Below, one piece after another: positions 14,781-20,100 of a DNA stretch of 20,100 bases. The notes below the pieces were generated by a model that saw only the letters and a list, made by a program, of their open reading frames with translations, searched no databases and was not told the DNA's origin. The position numbers were made by a program, and so were the translations under genes. Position 1 is the first letter of the stretch. Each line of letters starts with the position of its first letter. Source of the DNA: JBEEPE01 sp041191265 (GTDB lineage: Bacteria; Verrucomicrobiota; Verrucomicrobiia; Chthoniobacterales; Chthoniobacteraceae); contig JBEEPE010000357.1 in the NCBI GenBank assembly GCA_041191265.1, positions 1 through 20,100 on the forward strand. Direction: 5' to 3'.

Positions 14781-15962
14781 ATGAGCACCCCCCGAACAAT
14801 CCTCCAATCCATCGACGTGAACTGGGAATTCCCCGTGGTGTTCACTCAGGACCTGTTCGCCCCCGAAAACGACGTCCTCCCTGCCACCCTCCGTCGCAAA
14901 GAAAACCATCGGAAACACCGCGTCATCGTCTACCTCGACGGACACGTCGCCTCCGCCCTCCCTCACCTCGCAGACCGCGTCTCCCGATTCTTCCAAACAC
15001 ACTCCAACGATTTTGACCTCGCAACCGCACCGGTCACCGTCCCCGGAGGCGAAGCATCAAAAAATGACTTCCGCCTCGTCGAACAGCTCCTCACCCAGTT
15101 GCTCGAACAGCGCATGGACCGACAAAGCTTCGTCATCGTCATCGGCGGCGGCGCCGTCCTCGACGCCGTTGGCTTCGCCGCCGCACTCGTCCACCGCGGA
15201 CTCCGCCTCGTCCGCGTCCCCACGACCGTACTCGCCCAAAACGACGCCGGGGTCGGAGTGAAAAATGCCGTCAACTTCCTCGGAAAAAACGCGATTGGAA
15301 CCTTCGCTCCACCATTCGCCGTAATCAACGACTTCGACCTTCTGCTTCCCCTCCCCGACCGCGACTGGCTCAGCGGCGTCGCCGAAGCCTTCAAAGTCTC
15401 CATCATCCGCGACCGCGCCTTTTTTGAAGAACTCTGCCAAACCGCGCCACGCTACCCCGCGCGCGACTTTGCCGCCATGCAACGCCTCGTCACACGGTGC
15501 GCGGAGCTTCACCTGGATCACATTCGAACCAACGGCGATCCCTTCGAATACGGCACCGCACGACCGCTCGATTTCGGGCACTGGTCCGCTCATAAAATCG
15601 AGCTCCTCACCCAGTTCGCAGTGTCACACGGTGAAGCCGTCGCCGCAGGCGTGCTCCTCGATTCAATTTACGCGCGCAATCAAGGCTGGCTAACCCATCA
15701 AGAACTCGACGCCATCGACAATGGTCTGCGCCAGAGCGGCTTCCCACTTTGGTCCGATGCCTACGACCTTCGCAACGCCTCCGGCGAACGTCGCGTCTAC
15801 GACGGTCTGCGTGAGTTCCAAGAACACCTCGGCGGCGAGCTCTGCGTCACCTTCCCAAACCGCATCGGCGCACGTTTCGAGGTCAACACCATCGACCTCT
15901 CGGGGATGGACACCGCCATCGAAGAACTGCGGCAACGCGCCAATCGCCCCGCCAACCGATGA
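14781..15962 (+). CDS. eboD: EboD: 3-dehydroquinate synthase-like metabolite-traffic protein
   Basis: 393 residues from ATG 14781; an in-frame TTG at 14760 is less likely. The fold is that of 3-dehydroquinate synthase: IGGGAVLDAVGF (121-132) for NAD binding, RVPTTVLAQNDAGVGVKNAVNF (K161), and zinc ligands E202 (VAEAFK), H267 (DFGHW) and H283 (SHGEAV), the last two 16 apart as in the Aspergillus enzyme (H271/H287). Sequence details (ALVHRGLRL, WSAHKIELL) and above all the coupled eboE gene identify the EboD branch rather than shikimate AroB. In cyanobacteria and Pseudomonas the ebo/edb genes help move secondary-metabolite precursors to the periplasm; the reaction of EboD is unknown, but retained ligands suggest it is catalytic. 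The ATGA overlap with eboE means coupled translation. Confidence 0.9.
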   Translation: MSTPRTILQSIDVNWEFPVVFTQDLFAPENDVLPATLRRKENHRKHRVIVYLDGHVASALPHLADRVSRFFQTHSNDFDLATAPVTVPGGEASKNDFRLVEQLLTQLLEQRMDRQSFVIVIGGGAVLDAVGFAAALVHRGLRLVRVPTTVLAQNDAGVGVKNAVNFLGKNAIGTFAPPFAVINDFDLLLPLPDRDWLSGVAEAFKVSIIRDRAFFEELCQTAPRYPARDFAAMQRLVTRCAELHLDHIRTNGDPFEYGTARPLDFGHWSAHKIELLTQFAVSHGEAVAAGVLLDSIYARNQGWLTHQELDAIDNGLRQSGFPLWSDAYDLRNASGERRVYDGLREFQEHLGGELCVTFPNRIGARFEVNTIDLSGMDTAIEELRQRANRPANR

Positions 15963-17179
15963 TCGTCAGTCACCAACCAGCGGTTCATCTCGCCTACTGC
16001 CAAAATATTCACCCAGGTGAAACCTGGCCTGAAAACTATCGCAACATTGCCGACAAAGCCGCCGGCGTCCGCCGCACCGTTGCGCAGACCTCGGACTGGT
16101 TCGGCCTCGGTCTGCGTCTCAGCGCCGCTGCCGCCGCCCAACTCGAGGACGTGAACGAAATCGCACGTGGTCTCGATCTTTTCGCCGAACACCAAATGTA
16201 TCCGTTCACCATTAACGGATTTCCCTTTGGCAAGTTCCACCAAACCCGCGTGAAAGAAAACGTCTACGCACCCGACTGGCAGTCCCGCGAGCGCCTCGAA
16301 TACACCAACCGTCTCGCCACCATCCTCCAATACTGGTTGCCAGAAGGAATCGACGGAAGCATCAGCACAGTGCCCGGTTCCTTCGGGCCCTGGATTAAAT
16401 CGCCCGAAGCCATTCGCACCATGGCCGAAACCCTCGGCGATGCAGTGGCACACCTCGCCACCATCCAACGCGAGACCGGAAAACGCATTCATCTCGGCCT
16501 CGAGCCAGAACCAGACTGCTTCCTCGAAACAACTCGGCAAACCCTCGACTTTTTCCAAAACGACCTCCCCGCTGGGGCTCTCCCGCGCATCACCAAAACA
16601 CTCGGCGTGACAACCTCGGAAGCCGAATCCCTCCTTCGCAACCACCTCGGGGTCTGCTTCGACACCTGCCACATCGCCCTCCAATACGAGGACCTTTCCG
16701 AAAGCCTGAAAGCGCTCCGCGCCGCCGGAATCCTCATCTCAAAAATCCAGCTGAGCGCGGCCATCCGCTGCGGCGCTGACGACCGCTCGCTCCTCGCCCT
16801 CTCCCGATTTGCAGAAGGCACTTACCTGCACCAAGTAAAAGGGCGCGGACCCAGCGGAATCAAAGTCTCGTGGTTCGACCTTCCGGAAGCCCTCGAGGAA
16901 GCGAGAGAACCCGACTGCGATGAACTCGAAGAGCTTCGCATCCACTTCCACGTTCCCCTTTTCCTCGCACCCGAAGCGCCCCTGAAATCCACCGCATCCG
17001 CCCTCGACCCCTCATTCTGGGCACTCGTCCGAGACGGCGTCACCTCCCACCTCGAAATCGAAACCTACACTTTCGACGTTCTCCCCAAAGACCTTCAACC
17101 CTCCCGCGTCGAAGAAAGCATCTCTTCCGAGTACCGCTGGACGCTTGCGAACTTGAGCCTCCCGCCAGTCGCGCTGTAA
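15959..17179 (+). CDS. eboE: EboE: sugar phosphate isomerase/epimerase-like TIM-barrel protein
   Basis: 406 residues, no signal peptide. The N-terminal HLAYCQNIHPGETW (10-23) is the recognisable opening of EboE proteins. The TIM-barrel character of xylose-isomerase-like enzymes shows in INGFPFG, LGLEPEPDC (E in a metal-site position) and GVCFDTCHIALQYED (D and H likely metal ligands). The C-terminal region has RIHFHVPLF and SHLEIETYTFDVLP, also strand-end metal-ligand patterns. It should bind a divalent metal and act on a sugar-like or cyclitol substrate; no reaction is known. It overlaps eboD by 4 bases. EboA, EboB (TatD-like), EboC (prenyltransferase-like) and EboF are not in the window. 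The next gene follows after 38 bases and could share the transcript. Confidence 0.9.
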   Translation: MIVSHQPAVHLAYCQNIHPGETWPENYRNIADKAAGVRRTVAQTSDWFGLGLRLSAAAAAQLEDVNEIARGLDLFAEHQMYPFTINGFPFGKFHQTRVKENVYAPDWQSRERLEYTNRLATILQYWLPEGIDGSISTVPGSFGPWIKSPEAIRTMAETLGDAVAHLATIQRETGKRIHLGLEPEPDCFLETTRQTLDFFQNDLPAGALPRITKTLGVTTSEAESLLRNHLGVCFDTCHIALQYEDLSESLKALRAAGILISKIQLSAAIRCGADDRSLLALSRFAEGTYLHQVKGRGPSGIKVSWFDLPEALEEAREPDCDELEELRIHFHVPLFLAPEAPLKSTASALDPSFWALVRDGVTSHLEIETYTFDVLPKDLQPSRVEESISSEYRWTLANLSLPPVAL

Positions 17180-17217
17180 CCACCTGCGCTGGCTCGCTTC
17201 ATGCACCTCACAGCGGC

Positions 17218-18810
17218 ATGAAAAGCCCCCTCAGTCTGCTTGCAATCTCCCTCATCCAGCTCCCCTTGCTGGCCGAAATCAAACTTGGCGACCCTTTCAC
17301 AGACCACATGGTGCTCCAACGCGACCTCCCGATTAAAATCTGGGGGACCTGTACGCCAAGTAACGAGGTGACCATCAGCTTCGCAGGACAAACTGCAAAG
17401 GCTTCCGCAGACGACAAAGGACGCTGGACGGTGAATCTCACTCCGCTGAAAACGAACGCCTCCCCAGCAGAACTCACCGCCTCCGAATCGCCTGCCTCCG
17501 AGAAAAGTCGCGTGACCCTCAAAGATGTGCTCGTTGGCGAAGTCTGGGTCGGCTCAGGTCAATCCAACATGCAAGGAACGGTGAGCGGCTATGCCAAAGG
17601 TGACCCCGTCCTCGCAAAACTGGCAGAAGGCACCTACCCACTCATCCGCCTCCGCACAAGCTCCCCCGGACGTTCCTGGGAAGTCGCTGAACCGGATACC
17701 ATTAAAAACTTTAGCGCGATTCTCTTCGGATTCGGAGTTCCGCTGCAAAAACATCTCGGCGTGCCCGTTGGACTAACCGTCGGTGCCGTGGGAGGGACGC
17801 CTTCAGGCTATTGGCTCAGCGAGGAAATGTACCGCACCGATGCCGGTTGCAGAGAGGCCGCCGAAAAATCGCGCGCCACCTTCGACCTCGCAAAAGAGCA
17901 GGAACGTTTCGCCGCCGCCAAGACCAAGTACGACGGAGAAGTTGAACAATGGAAGCCCCTCGCAGACAAAGCAAAAGCCGAAGGGAAACAGCCCCCGCCC
18001 GCGCCTCGTGCCCCTGAACCCGTCGTCCTCCCCGGCGAAAGCAAGGGCAAGATCGGAAACCTTTACGAGCGCTTCATCCAACCAATGGCCGGCTACGGAA
18101 TCCGGGGCGTCCTCTGGGACCAAGGCGAAAGCAGAACAGCCATCGCAGGTGTCGACCAGTTCAACGTCATGAACGCACTCATCAAGGGTTGGCGCAAGGC
18201 GTGGAATCAAGGCGAGTTCCCCTTCCTCTACGTTCAAAAACCCAGCGGCGGTGGCCCAGCATGGGACTACTCCAACCCCGTCACCGACAAAGCCAATAAG
18301 TTCTCCGAACTGCCCGCAGCCGTCCCCCCACCTGACGCAGGTGAATACTCGTACGCACTCCACCTCACCTTGATGCGTATCCCCAACACTCACATGGTCA
18401 CCAGCACCGACCTCGGCCCAGGAATCCATCCCTCCAACAAATCAGGCTACGGAGCCCGCGCCGCACTCGTCGCTCAATCCGTTGTTTATCAATCAGGCGA
18501 AGAGTACCTCGGCCCTGTCTACGCCTCTCACCGAATCGACGGCTCTCGGGTCATCGTCAAGTTCACCCACGTCGGCAAAGGTCTCGCCTTCCAACACGGC
18601 ACGAAACTCCAAGGATTCGCAATCGCAGGCGAAGACAAAAAGTTCCTGTGGGCCGACGCCACCATCCAAAACGATGAAGTGATTGTCTCAAATCCCTCAG
18701 TCGGAAAACCGGAAGCCATCCGATATGCCTTCTCACAACAGTTCGCTTGGGCAAACCTGTTCAACAAAAATGGGTTGCCAGCGCAGCCCTTCCGTACCGA
18801 CAGCTGGTAA
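17218..18810 (+). CDS. Secreted sialate O-acetylesterase-like SGNH hydrolase
   Basis: 530 residues. The signal peptide is MKSPLSLLAISLIQLPLLA, cut before EIKLG. Residues 20-105 are a beta domain typical of this family (FTDHMVLQRDLPIKIWG). The SGNH nucleophile is S116 in VGSGQSNMQG; block III is GVLWDQGES near 298-306; the catalytic His is in GIHPSNK near 403. The residue before IHP is Gly rather than the Asp usual in DxxHP-type enzymes, so the catalytic pair may be Ser-His. An insertion at about 215-270 is a charged coiled coil (EKSRATFDLAKEQERFAAAK) followed by a Pro-rich segment. It removes acetyl groups from sugars, sialic acid or plant/algal polysaccharide; the exact substrate is not readable. 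It begins 38 bases after eboE with no clear ribosome site. Confidence 0.93.
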   Translation: MKSPLSLLAISLIQLPLLAEIKLGDPFTDHMVLQRDLPIKIWGTCTPSNEVTISFAGQTAKASADDKGRWTVNLTPLKTNASPAELTASESPASEKSRVTLKDVLVGEVWVGSGQSNMQGTVSGYAKGDPVLAKLAEGTYPLIRLRTSSPGRSWEVAEPDTIKNFSAILFGFGVPLQKHLGVPVGLTVGAVGGTPSGYWLSEEMYRTDAGCREAAEKSRATFDLAKEQERFAAAKTKYDGEVEQWKPLADKAKAEGKQPPPAPRAPEPVVLPGESKGKIGNLYERFIQPMAGYGIRGVLWDQGESRTAIAGVDQFNVMNALIKGWRKAWNQGEFPFLYVQKPSGGGPAWDYSNPVTDKANKFSELPAAVPPPDAGEYSYALHLTLMRIPNTHMVTSTDLGPGIHPSNKSGYGARAALVAQSVVYQSGEEYLGPVYASHRIDGSRVIVKFTHVGKGLAFQHGTKLQGFAIAGEDKKFLWADATIQNDEVIVSNPSVGKPEAIRYAFSQQFAWANLFNKNGLPAQPFRTDSW

Positions 18811-18831
18811 TCATTACCCGACTTCGCCCAC

Positions 18832-18858
18832 GCTCGGGACGGTCATCCCGTTCCGAGC
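18832..18858 (+). terminator. Strong 11-bp hairpin after the esterase gene
   Basis: GCTCGGGACGG at 18832-18842 pairs with CCGTTCCGAGC at 18848-18858 around the 5-base loop TCATC; all 11 positions pair, one as G-U. It lies 21 bases past the esterase stop and 33 before the next ATG. No T-run follows, so it may be a terminator without a U-tract or a mRNA-stability or translation-control element. A competing stem (CCCGA 18817-18821 with TCGGG 18834-18838) is also possible. Confidence 0.5.
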
Positions 18859-18891
18859 ACCCAACCCGAAGTGAGCAAACGTTTCTCCACC

Positions 18892-20100
18892 ATGCCTCGC
18901 TTCCTCCCCACACTTCTCACCATCATCTGGGGTCTGTCGCTCCCCAACCTGATCGCGAACGAACCGCCTCTCCTCGCAGCGGCCGCAAAGGTCAACATCA
19001 CCGACTACGCCGCAGGACCCGTCCACGACCCAAGCCACGCACGGGCAATCGTTTTCGAGCAAGCAGGACAACGAAGCGCCATCATCGCCGTAGATGCGGT
19101 GGCTGTGGGCGAAATCGGACAACTCGGCAACGCCTTCCTCCTCCGACTCCGACAACGTTTGGAAGCCGAAGCCGGCATCCCACCAAGTCGGCTCATCATC
19201 AACGCAAGCCACTGCCACTCCTCAGTCCGCACCGATTCCGCGGATCTCATCGCCGACTCAGTCGTCAAATCGTGCGCCCACTTCACCCCCGTAGCCGTCT
19301 CTTGGACGACAACCCAGAATCCGCGCATCAGCGAGAACCGTCGCCTCCTGCTAAAGGACGGTTCCCAGTCCGATATGCGGCGCGCCTACCCCACCGTAGA
19401 GAGCGACAGTGTCGCCAAACTAGGCCCCATCGACCCCACCATAGGAACCTTGCAACTCTCCCGCCCCGACGGAACGCCCTTCGCCGTCTTTTACCACTTT
19501 GCGTGTCACCCCATCATGAACCCGCCCTCCTCGGGAAACTCCGCCGATTTTGCGGGACTCGCCTCCGCAAGACTCGAGGAAAGTCTCGGCCACCACGCCA
19601 TCGCCCTCTTTCTCCAAGGATGTGGCGGAGACATAAACCCCCGCAGTTACAAAGACTCAGCCTCCCCCGCAGATGCTGCACCACTCGCAAACGAACTCGC
19701 GCTCTCCGTGCTCGCCGCGATGAAAACCGCACCCGCCCCGCGCGTCCAAACCCTCCGCATCGAAAGCAAAACCATCGAGCTACCGCGCGGCCGTGACTTT
19801 GCTGCCCGTATCCTTGCACTCGAAAACGAACAACAGCGCCTCCTGCGCTCCCTCAAAAATACCCCACTTAACTTCGAAGCCTTCGTGCCACTGTGGCTCC
19901 AGCAACACCTCAACCCACAATCACCCTCCGCTCACTCTCAAACCTCGCTGCACGAAGAGTCCATCGCATCATCACTCCGAAAAAGACACGACACAGACCA
20001 ACTCGCCGCCGCACGTAACTACCGCGCAAACATTTCCACCCTCGAACAACTCATCCGCCTCAATACCAATCTTGCCCTCCTCAAAAAACACGAAGCCCGC
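18892..20100 (+). CDS. Neutral ceramidase-like secreted hydrolase (partial, runs off right edge)
   Basis: 403 codons without a stop to the window edge, so the C-terminus is missing. A signal peptide covers about residues 1-23 (PRFLPTLLTIIWGLSLPNLIAN). The sequence then follows the neutral/alkaline ceramidase-like pattern: AAAKVNITDYA (usually AGxAKxDITP), INASHCHSS (usually NATHTHS; zinc-ligand His), FYHFACHPI (second zinc ligand) and LQGCGGDINPR (usually GDVSP in true ceramidases, with Ser as nucleophile). Here Asn replaces that Ser, as I recall for the environmental members of the family, so amidase activity on ceramide is doubtful. ATG 18892 is chosen; an in-frame GTG at 18871 would add seven residues ahead of the signal peptide. 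It follows the esterase by 81 bases containing a strong hairpin. Confidence 0.85.
   Translation, partial: MPRFLPTLLTIIWGLSLPNLIANEPPLLAAAAKVNITDYAAGPVHDPSHARAIVFEQAGQRSAIIAVDAVAVGEIGQLGNAFLLRLRQRLEAEAGIPPSRLIINASHCHSSVRTDSADLIADSVVKSCAHFTPVAVSWTTTQNPRISENRRLLLKDGSQSDMRRAYPTVESDSVAKLGPIDPTIGTLQLSRPDGTPFAVFYHFACHPIMNPPSSGNSADFAGLASARLEESLGHHAIALFLQGCGGDINPRSYKDSASPADAAPLANELALSVLAAMKTAPAPRVQTLRIESKTIELPRGRDFAARILALENEQQRLLRSLKNTPLNFEAFVPLWLQQHLNPQSPSAHSQTSLHEESIASSLRKRHDTDQLAAARNYRANISTLEQLIRLNTNLALLKKHEAR

Noticed and set aside
14632..14799. 56-residue Trp/Gly-rich N-terminal extension of the thioredoxin-fold protein
   Set aside because: Composition is non-protein-like and it overlaps the eboD start region; the family begins near MAATESL.
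15797..16684. 295-codon minus-strand frame antisense to eboE
   Set aside because: Looks moderately protein-like but eboE is a clear family member in the sense strand with the conserved NIHPGETW opening.
18747..19796. 349-codon plus-strand frame, very rich in Arg, Pro and His
   Set aside because: Out-of-frame shadow of the esterase end and the ceramidase-like gene, which has a signal peptide and family motifs in its own frame.
1..20100. Mobile elements, CRISPR, tRNA or phage genes
   Set aside because: No transposase, integrase, regular repeat-spacer pattern, tRNA cloverleaf or terminal repeat was found on either strand.

Overview
The window looks like ordinary chromosome from a Gram-negative bacterium of the Planctomycetota-Verrucomicrobiota group, most likely Verrucomicrobiota. 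This is inferred from gene content: a formylglycine sulfatase with a Gly/Lys-rich tail, a YHYH-domain protein with EF-hands, a secreted SGQSNM esterase, a ceramidase-like protein, a Y_Y_Y-type sensor kinase and a lone LarA-family protein. No rRNA, tRNA, CRISPR array, insertion sequence, integrase or phage gene was found. No gap between genes exceeds about 215 bases. Across most of the window the given strand carries far more C than G whichever way the genes point, so genes on the two strands use different synonymous codons.

Layout: (1) 1-3958, minus strand: a SDR oxidoreductase, 2-Cys peroxiredoxin, LarA-family protein, conserved hypothetical and the start of a LysM/L,D-transpeptidase-like protein; the last four are tightly packed. 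(2) 4114-7047, plus strand: a glycine-zipper lipoprotein, then a sensor kinase and NarL-type regulator pair. (3) 7070-11313, minus strand: YHYH/EF-hand protein, sulfatase and metallophosphoesterase, an apparent three-gene operon of secreted hydrolases. (4) 11377-13415, plus strand, divergent from block 3: an OmpR-type regulator and a CusS-like sensor kinase with overlapping ends. The 63 bases between blocks 3 and 4 and the first bases of the YHYH ORF carry three CTTAA(G/C) half-sites, two of them 11 bp apart. (5) 13423-14631, minus strand: a HesB/IscA-type Fe-S protein and a thioredoxin-fold protein. (6) 14781-20100, plus strand: eboD and eboE with overlapping ends, a sialate O-acetylesterase-like protein, and a ceramidase-like protein cut by the window edge.

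The most interesting unit is the divergent locus at 7070-13415: a two-component system facing an operon of three exported proteins, sharing an OmpR-family-type operator. It reads as a self-contained sense-and-respond module, probably for sulfated or phosphorylated substrates or for metal or calcium, though the signal cannot be read from sequence. The second is an eboD-eboE pair without the rest of the ebo cluster nearby. The third is a LarA-family protein with all nickel-pincer residues, tightly linked to a peroxiredoxin and an uncharacterised 173-residue protein. I saw no wholly new defence or mobile system.
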